The position numbers and the translations under genes were made by a program. From Hyphomicrobiales bacterium (lineage in GTDB: Bacteria; Pseudomonadota; Alphaproteobacteria; Rhizobiales; Rhizobiaceae), in assembly GCA_003963455.1 (NCBI GenBank), contig RXJA01000058.1, positions 1 to 64,000 of the forward strand: a DNA stretch of 64,000 bases. The letters run 5' to 3'. The notes beneath the pieces were generated by a model. That model made no database searches. It was not told the origin of the DNA and saw only the letters and a program-made list of their open reading frames with translations. Each line of letters begins with the position of its first letter. The stretch's first letter is position 1. Shown here piece after piece: positions 9,614 through 17,330 of this stretch.

Positions 9614-10019
9614 GTACAACCCATTTTACTGGTTCTGGATCGTCGCCGGCGACGATAGCCGCTATTGGTCGAGCGCGGCTGGCGCGTATGTCGATGCCCT
9701 CCCAGCCGCGGCCGGCGTGACGCGCATATCGAGCGAAGACGAATTGACGGACGTCTTGGCGGTTTATGGCCTACCGGGGCCGGTCGTTCGTATTCCAGAG
9801 CGCGTTTCCGCTCGCCGATTCCGCATGCAGCTTCGCATCGCCGGGCTGCTCGACCAGGTGAAAGCATGGGTGGCGACGCAGGATCCGCTTGTGCGGGACG
9901 CCTTCGAATATTCCGGCGAGTTCGTCCGCGCGGAGCCGATGATGGCCGCCGGATTTGCGCAACTCGGTTTTACCCAGGCTCAGATGGACCAATTCTTCTT
10001 GGCGGCGAGCAAGCTTTGA
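9606..10019 (+). CDS. Phage-like hypothetical protein
   Basis: A 137-residue protein starting [20 protein letters not shown]. The second half ([20 protein letters not shown], then [20 protein letters not shown] and a C-terminal helix) resembles small proteins encoded after tail-fibre genes in rhizobial prophages: a helix with a hydrophobic ridge, a tryptophan or phenylalanine in the Y-S motif, and a last helix. I know no function. The start overlaps the end of the tail-like frame by eight bases, which supports a shared phage origin. No other phage genes are near. Confidence 0.6.
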   Translation: MLEYNPFYWFWIVAGDDSRYWSSAAGAYVDALPAAAGVTRISSEDELTDVLAVYGLPGPVVRIPERVSARRFRMQLRIAGLLDQVKAWVATQDPLVRDAFEYSGEFVRAEPMMAAGFAQLGFTQAQMDQFFLAASKL

Positions 10020-10113
10020 TGCGCCCTTGGCCGCGGTAAGCAGAACCACATGGACCTCTAGACAAAACCGGCTAAGAGATGCACCCACCGCCAATTCAAA
10101 CTGGAGCTTTTGT

Positions 10114-10566
10114 ATGCACGACGAGAGTGAGGACAGCCGCGGCCAGTTGATCGAGCTCACCGCGGACATCGTAGCCGCATACGTGAGCAACAATCCTGTG
10201 CCGGTGACGTCGCTCCCCGACTTGATCCAAACCGTTAATTCGTCGCTTTCGAAGATCGGACAGTCGGCCGAGCCCGAGATGCCAGCCCAAGATCCCGCGG
10301 TCAGTCCAAAGCGGTCGGTGTTTCCCGACTACATTGTCTGCCTAGAGGACGGAAAAAAGTTCAAATCGCTGAAGCGCCATCTCGCCGTGGATTACGGCCT
10401 GACGCCGGAACAGTATCGCGAGAAGTGGGGCTTGGCGCGCGACTATCCGATGGTAGCGCCGAACTACGCGGCGCAGCGATCGGCGCTGGCCAAGTCCAGC
10501 GGGCTCGGCCGAAAGCCCGGGACGAAGCTCGCGAAGAGTGCCGGCAAGAAGCGTTCGACCAGGTGA
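10114..10566 (+). CDS. mucR: Ros/MucR-family transcriptional regulator
   Basis: A 150-residue protein. The N-terminal half is a helical region ([20 protein letters not shown]), and the C-terminal half carries the family core: [20 protein letters not shown], then [14 protein letters not shown] and [17 protein letters not shown]. The second cysteine of the classic zinc-finger CxxC is an aspartate here (CLED), as in Mesorhizobium Ml proteins described as zinc-independent. These are H-NS-like global repressors that bind AT-rich DNA. I choose the ATG at 10114 because a ribosome site (GGAGC) precedes it; the longer frame to 9955 runs through the upstream gene. A strong terminator follows. Confidence 0.92.
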   Translation: MHDESEDSRGQLIELTADIVAAYVSNNPVPVTSLPDLIQTVNSSLSKIGQSAEPEMPAQDPAVSPKRSVFPDYIVCLEDGKKFKSLKRHLAVDYGLTPEQYREKWGLARDYPMVAPNYAAQRSALAKSSGLGRKPGTKLAKSAGKKRSTR

Positions 10567-10579
10567 CCGCTGGCAAATA

Positions 10580-10618
10580 GCCCGCTGCCGAGGCGACACA
10601 GGGTGGCAGCGGGCTTTT
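10580..10618 (+). terminator. Rho-independent terminator after the MucR-family gene
   Basis: A perfect ten-base stem, GCCCGCTGCC at 10580-10589 pairing with GGCAGCGGGC at 10605-10614, is followed by TTTT. It sits 14 bases after the stop codon. Confidence 0.9.
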
Positions 10619-10720
10619 GACGAGTGTGGTGACCCGCCGAGCAGCAGTGTAGGGACGTGTGCTGCTGGAGATGATCGTAAGCTAGGTTCGGCTGAATCCA
10701 CGACTTACGGTTTCGTAAAG

Positions 10721-11038
10721 TTATTCGTCCCGCCAAATCACCCGCTTCTCCCATCGGATTTGCACCAGGCGCCGGAACCGGATCGTGTGCGCCTGCTCGC
10801 CGGTCGGGTGGAATAGCTGCGCGCTCATCCATTCCCTGCTCTTGCACTGTTGGCAGCGGACCTTCTCCCGCACATCGTCGATCGTGACGTTGCCGATCAC
10901 TTCCCGTAGCTCGAGCGGTTTGTAGTAGCGCGTGACGTTGCAGCGTGCGCAGCGGATCCCCGCCACCTGCCCCGCATCATGGGCATGCATCAGGGTCCAC
11001 GCGGCGCCTCTCGGCCACTTCTCGGGTTGCTCGGGCAT
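10721..11038 (-). CDS. Small protein with two CxxC pairs (zinc-ribbon-like)
   Basis: A 105-residue protein (start MPEQPEKWPRG; an upstream in-frame ATG at 11065 would add nine residues). It has CARC and CQQC pairs about 35 residues apart, which suggests one structural zinc site; between them lies a charged stretch (LRELVIGNV-like turn, TIDDVREK). Small zinc-ribbon proteins of this type occur in phage-derived regions of rhizobial genomes, but I cannot name a family. A short GAAGG element lies before the chosen start. Confidence 0.55.
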   Translation of the reverse strand: MPEQPEKWPRGAAWTLMHAHDAGQVAGIRCARCNVTRYYKPLELREVIGNVTIDDVREKVRCQQCKSREWMSAQLFHPTGEQAHTIRFRRLVQIRWEKRVIWRDE

Positions 11039-11128
11039 GCCTTCGAATTGAGAACATATTCCCATCCGGTCAAGAGCCGACTTGATGGAGTGCCTACGCC
11101 GCCGGCGCCGAGCATAAAGGCTTGAACT

Positions 11129-11158
11129 AAAAAAGCCCGCTGGCTGATGTCAGCGGGC
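11129..11158 (-). terminator. Rho-independent terminator (minus strand)
   Basis: GCCCGCT (11135-11141) pairs with AGCGGGC (11152-11158). Read on the minus strand the hairpin is followed by a run of six T residues (the A run at 11129-11134). It lies 60 bases after the small gene that ends at 11218. The stem core resembles that of the terminator at 10580. Confidence 0.8.
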
Positions 11159-11217
11159 GATATCGCCAGGACTGGCACACCGTCCGATTATGGAACGGCT
11201 CAATTTACGACACCCGA

Positions 11218-11442
11218 TTAACCCATGACGGCTCGATCAACAGCACCAAGCAGCCTGAGCTCATCGCTGGTTAGCGCTATTTCATACCGCTGCTTCGCGT
11301 TTTTGGAGTAAATGTCATCTGCAGTCAGACAGATCTTGATGACCCCATCGTCTTCGACCCGCACGTTGTCGCTTTGTAGCGGACCTGAGAATATACACTT
11401 CGGTGCGCCTGCCCTTCGGCTTGGCTGAGTTTTTATCTGCAT
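11218..11442 (-). CDS. Small hypothetical protein
   Basis: A 74-residue protein (MQIKTQPSRRAGAPKCIFSG start; DGVIKICLTADDIYSKNAKQ and ELRLLGAVDRAVMG end) with no domain that I recognise. A clear ribosome-binding site (AGGGGAAG) stands six bases before the ATG, and a terminator lies downstream, so I take it as a real gene. Confidence 0.6.
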   Translation of the reverse strand: MQIKTQPSRRAGAPKCIFSGPLQSDNVRVEDDGVIKICLTADDIYSKNAKQRYEIALTSDELRLLGAVDRAVMG

Positions 11443-11795
11443 TCAGCTTCCCCTTTTCACCGTCGGAAGGACTCTTGCAAGAAGGGTGCCAACAGGAAAT
11501 CTCGAAAATCCACGCCGTACTGGAGCCCTTTCTGGCCGGCCCTGGCTGCTTTAGATCCTTTGATCAATGGTGAGAAAAATGGTCTGCATAATGCTTCCGC
11601 AAAGATGGGCTCAAGCCCAATCAGTGCTAAGACTGGAGATACACATTCAGCGCGACTAAGGCCGCAGAGATTGCTGCCGCCCGGATCACTTCGACCGGGG
11701 GACAAGCCAGTTGGCCAGAATCAGCTTGCAAGAGAGAATAGTTGCTCGCGGCGGACGAACGACCCTATGATCTGGAGGCCGGGCTGGGGAGTGAA
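11443..11795. other. No recognised gene
   Basis: An 82-codon minus-strand frame at 11457-11705 has no recognisable features. Nothing else is seen before the methyltransferase gene. Confidence 0.4.
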
Positions 11796-12413
11796 ATGGC
11801 GCCAAGGTTCATAGCAAAACAGCTTGCGCGGCCAGCGGGGGTCGGCGGCTGGCTCGTTCGAGCCGGAATGAACCGCGGCAACGCTCGGCTGAACAGCTAC
11901 GCCCTCGATCAATTGAAGCTGGAGCCTGAAGATCGAGTCTTGGAGATCGGTTTCGGCGGCGGCGCAGCACTCTCGCGACTTCTTGGCGGCGCATCATTCG
12001 TTTGCGGCGTTGATCGCTCGCAAGATGTGGTGAGCGCTGCCGATCGTAAGTTTGCCGACGCGGTGCGCGCCGGACGGGCTAAGTTTCACGTGGGAGCGGT
12101 TGAGAAACTTCCGTTGCAGGATGCGACATTCACCAAAGCGCTAAGCGTGCACACTGTATACTTCTGGCAAAGCCTTGAAGCCGGCTCTGCGGAAATCGCT
12201 AGAGTCCTCGCGCCGGGCGGCCGCGTCGTATTGGGCTTTCTTCCCAAAGGACATATGGACCGCATGAATATGCCGGCGGATATCTTCACCCCACGCGAGC
12301 CGGACGACATCGTCGCTGCTCTGAAAGCCACCGGATTCAGCGAGATCGAGGTTCGAAGGCCGAACTCGGAAACGGCGTGGGCCGTCACTACCGGTATGCG
12401 AGTGGCATTGTGA
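11796..12413 (+). CDS. Class I SAM-dependent methyltransferase
   Basis: A 205-residue protein with the Rossmann-type methyltransferase fold. Motif I is VLEIGFGGGAAL near residues 47-58, the acidic end of strand 2 is CGVDRSQD, and the later motif is ARVLAPGGRVVLGFLPKGHM. The substrate cannot be told; UbiE/Coq5-like small-molecule methylation is typical for this form. I take the ATG at 11796 because GGGGAGTGAA precedes it; the frame is open from 11742. It stands alone, with no operon partner. Confidence 0.85.
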   Translation: MAPRFIAKQLARPAGVGGWLVRAGMNRGNARLNSYALDQLKLEPEDRVLEIGFGGGAALSRLLGGASFVCGVDRSQDVVSAADRKFADAVRAGRAKFHVGAVEKLPLQDATFTKALSVHTVYFWQSLEAGSAEIARVLAPGGRVVLGFLPKGHMDRMNMPADIFTPREPDDIVAALKATGFSEIEVRRPNSETAWAVTTGMRVAL

Positions 12414-12490
12414 ATTCCGCATAACAGCGAGAACGAAAATTGTAGACTCTTCCGATGAAATACCCTCAATATTTTCCGGGGGGATCATCA

Positions 12491-12958
12491 ATGAAGGCGA
12501 CGGCATTTATTTTGAGCGCGGCCATGTTCCTTGCCGGCTGCTCGACAAGCACGAATATTTCAGATGACCAATTGGCCGCGTTGGACACCAACGCGCTTTG
12601 TCATGCGCTCGCCAGCAGTAGGGACGAGCTGTATCGAAGTCGGGCTGCGGCGCTTTTAGTTCGGCGCGGCGCCACGGCCGAGAAATGCCTTCGGCTGATA
12701 CAGACGGACAACGCGGTGGCGACGGGCATTGCCATTGGAGGGCTCGCCGTTGCTGCTGGCGCTGCGGCCAAGAACGGCGGCGGAGGCTATTACGTCCCGC
12801 GACCCCAAGCATACGGCGCTGCCTGGGATCAGTTCTACGGCCCCAACTACAGCGTGATTTGGCGGTGTCGCGACATGGCGACCGGGCAGTTCGTTTATGA
12901 CTACTACTGCGCCGGCAAGCCTATGATCGATAGCACCTGGCCCGGCTGGTCGGCGTAA
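12491..12958 (+). CDS. Predicted lipoprotein
   Basis: A 155-residue protein with a lipoprotein signal: MKATAFILSAAMFLAGCS, lipobox LAGC with the acylated cysteine at residue 17. The mature part contains the glycine/alanine-rich membrane-like segment VATGIAIGGLAVAAGAAAKN followed by a tyrosine-rich tail with four cysteines. No known family is recognised. GGGGGGAT precedes the chosen ATG; the frame is open from 12455. Confidence 0.7.
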   Translation: MKATAFILSAAMFLAGCSTSTNISDDQLAALDTNALCHALASSRDELYRSRAAALLVRRGATAEKCLRLIQTDNAVATGIAIGGLAVAAGAAAKNGGGGYYVPRPQAYGAAWDQFYGPNYSVIWRCRDMATGQFVYDYYCAGKPMIDSTWPGWSA

Positions 12959-13240
12959 GCGATGGACAAATCTCGTTACGAAAATCGGTCTGACCAATGC
13001 CGCAAGCGCAGCGGCGCAAAGCGGTCACGCGCGCTGCGGTGGGCGAGCGTACGCCTCTATTCGGTACGGACGACTTGGGTACCGTACGCTTGAAATCGGT
13101 CGGCTACGAGTCAATTCGACAGGACTGAAGTCCGATGCCGTATGGGAAACGCAGACCCCGAACGAGGGCTCGGAGGCAGCCGGCTGAACGGGAACAATTG
13201 ATGAGAGGCGGCGTTGGCTCCAGCACAATGGAGGTCCTAG

Positions 13241-13753
13241 ATGCAGCAAGACAACGAGTTCATCGACAAGTTCTGGAATTTGATCCGATCCGACATGACG
13301 GCCATGGTTGGGACTGACTCCGTGAGCCCCCGGCCTATGACGGCACAGTTCGATGGCGAGCGGCCTGTGATCTACTTTTTCACGTCCAAGGAGACGGACC
13401 TCGCCAAAGCGGCGGCTTCCCCTCAAAAGGCGCAATTGATTTATGCCGCCAAAGGCCATGACCTCTTCGCGGCGGCGGATGGCACTTTGAGGGTGAACAA
13501 CGATCCGGCATTGATTGACCGGCTTTGGAACCGCTTTGTCGCTGCCTGGTTTGAAGGCGGCAAGGATGATCCGAAACTATCCCTGTTGCGCTTCGATCCT
13601 GGCTCCGCTGAAGTTTGGAAGGATGCGTCCAGTCTTGTCGCCGGCATAAAGATGTTCCTGGGTATGGGTGACCCGAAGGAAGACTACAAGGATGACGTCG
13701 CCGAGGTGAAACTAGGCCGTAGACTCATTAGCGCGCAGCCACAGCCGCATTGA
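13241..13753 (+). CDS. Pyridoxamine 5'-phosphate oxidase-like stress protein (GSP26 type), C-terminus replaced by an IS
   Basis: The protein has the split-barrel flavin-binding fold of the general stress protein 26 group: DNEFIDKFWNLIRSDMTAMV, then RPMTAQFDGERPVIYFFTSK and a C-terminal FEGGKDDPKLSLLRFDPG. The natural ending of this family is close to DDVAEVKL, reached at about base 13713. From there the frame runs into the IS5-family element for 14 more codons before a stop at 13751. The enzyme is probably still folded. The start has GGAGG eight bases upstream. Confidence 0.8.
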   Translation: MQQDNEFIDKFWNLIRSDMTAMVGTDSVSPRPMTAQFDGERPVIYFFTSKETDLAKAAASPQKAQLIYAAKGHDLFAAADGTLRVNNDPALIDRLWNRFVAAWFEGGKDDPKLSLLRFDPGSAEVWKDASSLVAGIKMFLGMGDPKEDYKDDVAEVKLGRRLISAQPQPH

Positions 13754-14470
13754 GGCGAGCTGGACCATGGCGACGAAGTTGGCGGCGAGCATGTCGTAGC
13801 GGGTTGCGATGCGGCGGAAGTGCTTCAGCTTGGAGCGTTCGATCAGGTTGCGCTCTCGGTAAAGGCGCGTGCTGAAGCAGGGCTTCGAACGTCGGTTGCT
13901 CTTTGGGGATGTTGGGCGTGGCCCCCTGGTCCTGGATCAGCTCGCGGATGCGGTCTGCATCATAGGCCTTGTCGGCCAGCACGATGGTGCGCGGGCCGAG
14001 ATGGGAGAGGAGCGTGCCGGCGATCTGCCCGTCATGCGCTTGGGCCCCCGTCAGGCCGAGCCGGATCGGGACGCCCTGCGCGTCGACGACACGTGGATCT
14101 TGGTCGTGAGCCCGCCGCGTGATCGACCGAGACAGTGATCTGCCCCCCTTTCTGTTGGTGGGCACGAACGGAGGTGCTGTCGATCATCTGGATGCCCCCG
14201 TCGTGCGCGGCAGTGATGGCGTCCATCAGCCGATCCCAGACGCCTGCTTTACGCCATCGCACCAAGCGGTTGTAGCAGGTGGTGCGCGGCCCATACCGCT
14301 CGGGCAGGTCCCGCCACGGCGCACCGGATCGCAGCGCCCAGAAGATGCCGTTCAATACGCGGCGATCATTGACGCGCGGCACGCCTCGCGGCTTGTTGGG
14401 TAGCAGCGGTTCGATCACGCGCCATTCGAAGTCCGTCAGGTCATATCGGCTCATGTTGAGCGTGAATCAT
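13716..14470 (-). mobile_element. IS5-family (IS427-like) insertion sequence, degenerate
   Basis: The stretch carries an IS5-family transposase reading on the minus strand and begins directly after the end of the flavoprotein gene with CTAGGCCGTAGACTC, which looks like an IS terminal sequence. I could not find the matching inverted end on the right side near 14460-14480, so the right end may be lost or mutated and both limits are approximate. Confidence 0.7.
13728..14454 (-). pseudogene. IS5-family transposase, frameshifted
   Basis: The N-terminal frame (14454-14032: MSRYDLTDFEWRVIEPLLPN, later IQMIDSTSVRAHQQKGG) is followed by a second frame (to 13728: VVDAQGVPIRLGLTGAQAHD, later ADKAYDADRIRELI). 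The break falls in the segment that should join HQQ..KKGG to TKIHAVVDAQG, and a few bases seem to be missing there. Close to the end the protein shifts frame again after IPKEQPTF, where the usual YRERNLIERFFSKLKHFRRI is only readable in another phase. Some IS427 elements use programmed frameshifting, but two breaks point to decay. Confidence 0.75.
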
Positions 14471-15013
14471 AACCCAGCGACATTTGAAAGCCTCCGGTCG
14501 GAAATACCCCACTTGCGAAGATTGGCTGCGCTGGTCAAGTTTGCATTGAGGAGAGGCTATGATCGACGTCTACGAGAGTGCGACTGACGAAACGGGACGG
14601 TTTGGAGCTGTATTCGAGAGGGATGATGAAACCGCCTTTTTTTATCTTTTCGACATGGGAGGGCAGGACGGTGCATCATGGGTTGTCCGCTGGTGAACAA
14701 GAGGGGGTGTACTTCACGAAAGAGGCGCGCCACCAAGGCTGACATCGCCAGGGTCGCCCAGTTATGACCGGCAGGGCCCGGCTGAAGCACGCTCGCAGCC
14801 ACGGCGATGTCTGTGCAGGAATCGTCGTGGCTGAACTCCCAAGGCAGACATCAGCGCGAACTCCCAGTCTCGTCGCTGGAAATGTCCGCTTCCGGGCGGT
14901 GGCGAAGCCGATCTCTACGTCTGATAAGAGGCGCAAAGCGGACGGAGCCAAGCTTGTTCTAACCCGTGTCCCAAACCCACCGTCAAGCACCTAGCGTTCA
15001 GCCGAGGTCACCC
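14471..15013. other. Intergenic stretch with a repeat-like inverted pair
   Basis: No gene is convincing. Overlapping frames on both strands (14676-14990 minus, 14764-14994 plus) look like by-products of a repeated intergenic sequence. GTCCGCTT (14884-14891) and AAGCGGAC (14936-14943) form an inverted pair, and GATAAGAGGCGCAAAGC (14923-14939) is the same word that opens the repeat at 39807. Confidence 0.4.
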
Positions 15014-15361
15014 TCATTGCTCTTCATCGCCATTGGGGGCGCTCAGTTCTTCCCCGATCGCGGCGATCCGGGCGGACACGCGGGCCCTCACCCGCGGAGG
15101 CAGTCGGACCATCCGCTCGATCAGGTGCCGACCTTCTTTGGTTGCAATGAAGTCAATGCACACATCGACCGGCAGAATGTGCAGCCTCTCCGCCACTCTC
15201 ATCATTCCCCGGGAGGCCTTTGAAAAGCGGCTGACAGGGACGCCCAGCGACTTGCCAATCTCATGGATCATGGATGCACTCACGCGGTTCCTTGCATTTT
15301 AGTATTTCTGGAGTTGATGAAGGCTGACGCCTATCGACCGCGCAAGCTGCGCCTGAGCAAT
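15014..15361 (-). pseudogene. XRE-family HTH regulator, decapitated and with a nonsense codon
   Basis: In one phase the minus strand reads IAQAQLARSIGVSLHQLQKY, then a TAA at 15299-15301, then NARNRVSASMIHEIGKSLGV and on to the stop at 15014. This is the helix-turn-helix of an XRE/Cro regulator (usual QKYE-x-G-x-NR motif); the stop replaces the usual glutamate codon. Upstream of about 15361 the sequence changes to an IS5 transposase fragment, so the N-terminus is gone. Re-initiation at GTG 15283 could give an 89-residue remnant, but without its recognition helix. Confidence 0.7.
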
Positions 15362-15560
15362 TCGTTGGCGATCTGACCATCATGCGCCTGGCCAGCGGTC
15401 AAGCCGAGGCGGATCGGAAGCCCTTGTGCATCGACGACGGCATGTATTTTCGTGGTAAGCCCGCCGTGTGATCGACCGAGACAGTGATCTCGACCCCCCT
15501 TTTTGCTGTCGCAGCCTGTTGGTGCGCCCGGATTGATGTGGTGTCGATCATCCGATTCAC
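15362..15560 (-). mobile_element. Fragment of a second IS5-family transposase
   Basis: The minus strand resembles the middle of an IS5/IS427 transposase: codons for IDTTS.. then a frame break, then AVVDAQGLPIRLGLTAGQAH followed by HDGQIANELL, ending at the XRE gene. It is about 200 bases long and matches the 14000-14170 part of the larger element in content, though not base for base (for instance GTCAAGCCGAGGCGGATCGG against GTCAGGCCGAGCCGGATCGG). Confidence 0.7.
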
Positions 15561-15621
15561 CATTCGTTCACGATATTAGCGCAGCCTAACGTTAGGTCAT
15601 GCTGGTACAGCGTACATGCCT

Positions 15622-15659
15622 AAAGCCCTAGCGCCGATCCCCCTCAGCGCTGGGGCTTT
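15622..15659. terminator. Bidirectional hairpin terminator
   Basis: AAAGCCCTAGCGC (15622-15634) pairs with GCGCTGGGGCTTT (15647-15659), with one bulge/mismatch. The A and T ends allow termination in both directions. It would end transcription of the small membrane-protein gene that stops at 15696. Confidence 0.65.
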
Positions 15660-15695
15660 CGTCTTCGGGAGGAAGACTCGTCTTCGGGCGGAAGA

Positions 15696-15809
15696 CTAGA
15701 CAAATCCTCTCAGCACCGTCCACGCCAGCATGGCGAACACGGCGACGATGACCACCGCACCAACCGCCATTCCAATCTTCTCCGGCAATCCGTCTACCGG
15801 GGCGGTCAT
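15696..15809 (-). CDS. Short single-pass membrane protein
   Basis: A 37-residue frame, MTAPVDGLPEKIGMAVGAVV followed by IVAVFAMLAWTVLRGFV, is a single membrane helix. It is placed between an upstream region and a terminator at 15622-15659. A competing 73-codon frame (15849-15628) starts MEDYDNQKGAKPED but runs through the terminator and has no structure, so I prefer the short one; the two frames may be an older gene with a frameshift. Weak ribosome site. Confidence 0.4.
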   Translation of the reverse strand: MTAPVDGLPEKIGMAVGAVVIVAVFAMLAWTVLRGFV

Positions 15810-15924
15810 CTTCGGGCTTCGCGCCCTTCTGGTTGTCGTAATCTTCCATGGTCCGATCCCCAAAACTGTCGATCTTGGCTTGGTACGAAATTGATTGCCT
15901 GTGGGCAACCCTGTCAAAAAGTGG

Positions 15925-16049
15925 GCCGGCCTGTCAGGACCATATTCCTCAGCCTCGGTTTGTTCCGGTTTTTGCAACTAACCGCCATCGCCTAGTTGCG
16001 GCGGTTTCACCTTATGTTCCAAGTGCCGGCCTGTCAGGATTATATTCCT
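15925..16049. repeat. Two direct repeats 100 bases apart, with alternative hairpins between
   Basis: GCCGGCCTGTCAGGA followed by two variable bases and ATATTCCT occurs at 15925-15949 and 16025-16049, exactly 100 bases apart. Between them GCAACTA (15974-15980) can pair with TAGTTGC (15993-15999), and AACCGCC (15980-15986) with GGCGGTT (16000-16006); these stems compete with each other. Confidence 0.6.
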
Positions 16050-17145
16050 ATCGCACTCGTGGTTTGTCAACCGGATAATTGCCCTTGGCAAGGATTGCTC
16101 GCAATTGAGTTCGCGCGGTTTCACGGCCAATGGCCAATCGATCGCTCGCCGCATCGATCCCGTCGCCGGCCGTCAGGCTGGAGGCTAGCCGCGCTTCGGC
16201 TGCCGTGAGCTGAAATGTCTGTCCAAGTAACCGTGCCGATGACGACCGTTCCCCACTAGGCCGGTGAAGCACAGCAGAAGGTCGCCGCCATTGAATAGAT
16301 CACGCACGAATGAAGTCATCGGCACGATCTCGGCAAGAAGCCAGAACGATCTGTCGCGGGCGATGACTTCAGGCTCGACCACAAACGCCCCCTCCAGTGC
16401 GCCTGATACAGCAGCTCCTATCATCCGCTGCAGCCGGGTGTCGCTCTCGCGATCGGCTGCGTGGATGCGGCGGTGACGGGCCAGAAGGCCGGAGCCGAAC
16501 AAAGCATCCGCATGCGCGTTTCAGGCAGCCACGATGATCAAGCAGCGCCGCGCCAAAATTGAATTGGTCAAGAACGGCGAGAGTGGGGTCGAGGGAAATC
16601 TCCCAGATCTTCTCCGCTAGGCTGATAATCCGGTTCAGGTCAGGCACCACGCGCAGGAAATGCTCGGCTTCGGACAATTCAAAGGCCCCGCTGCGGGCAT
16701 CGCGGAACATCGACAGGAACCACTTGCGTTAATTGACCAAAAAGTAGACCGCTGCCCACCACTCGCGGTTCCCCGGGCGCGCTATTTCCTGATAGTAAGC
16801 AAGGTGCCTTCTCTCCTCGGAGGTGGTGAGTCCATCCTCGACGGTGAAGCAGGTTGCGGGTTTCGCCAGCAGCCTCAATCTCTCGCAACGGGGATCGGGA
16901 GCACCTTCGATGTTCTTCAGCCAAAGAGCCGAAAATTCAGCATGTTCCCTCGAATCCGGCGTCGGGGTGGTCCGTTTGCGCTGGTCGCTCCGGAAAGGGT
17001 GGGTGTCATCACAGGCTCGAATGACACAACTCGTAGCGCCGAGAGCATCTGAAAGGTTTTGAAGCGCTTCCGGCCACCGCCAAAATTCGAAGGCGGCGTC
17101 GTAGCAAGTCTCAATCGCTGACGCGATTGCCCGAGAGGCAGCCAT
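16048..17145 (-). pseudogene. LuxR-type HTH regulator, inactivated
   Basis: The reading starts MAASRAIASAIETCYDAAFE at 17145 and continues in phase to an in-frame TAA at 16729-16731 (after AVYFLVN). It goes on beyond the stop in the same phase (MFRDARSGAFELSEAEHFLR), changes phase near 16520-16550, and changes again near 16230, ending with LTAAEARLASSLTAGDGIDA and IGRETARTQLRAILAK, a LuxR-type helix-turn-helix. One nonsense codon and two frameshifts make it a pseudogene of about 360 codons. The N-terminal part would be a sensor domain. Confidence 0.8.
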
Positions 17146-17330
17146 ACGGTTCTACCCTGATGATCAGGCTACGACACACTTAAAAGTACCACGGATCCGG
17201 CTAAGCGGAAACGGCCAGCCGACAATCCTACGTTCGCCTTGCTGGTGTGTCAGCTTTGGTCTTGTCGTCGTTACCGACCCGCGCATTACTCGGCGCCTAA
17301 ACTGTTCCGAAAAACCTGCAAACAGCTAAT

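Noticed and set aside
8492..9619. A 375-codon minus-strand gene
   Set aside because: Only the last 170 codons are RND permease; the first 200 are antisense to phage tail-like coding sequence.
14676..14990. 104-codon minus-strand frame and opposite 76-codon frame
   Set aside because: Both lie on a repeated intergenic sequence with an inverted pair and show no domain; likely phantom genes.
15628..15849. 73-codon minus-strand frame MEDYDNQKGAKPED
   Set aside because: It runs through a hairpin terminator and overlaps a better membrane-helix frame; at most it is the start of a frameshifted older gene.
15974..16006. H-type pseudoknot from the two hairpins
   Set aside because: The connecting loops would have zero length, which cannot span the stems, so the stems must be alternatives.
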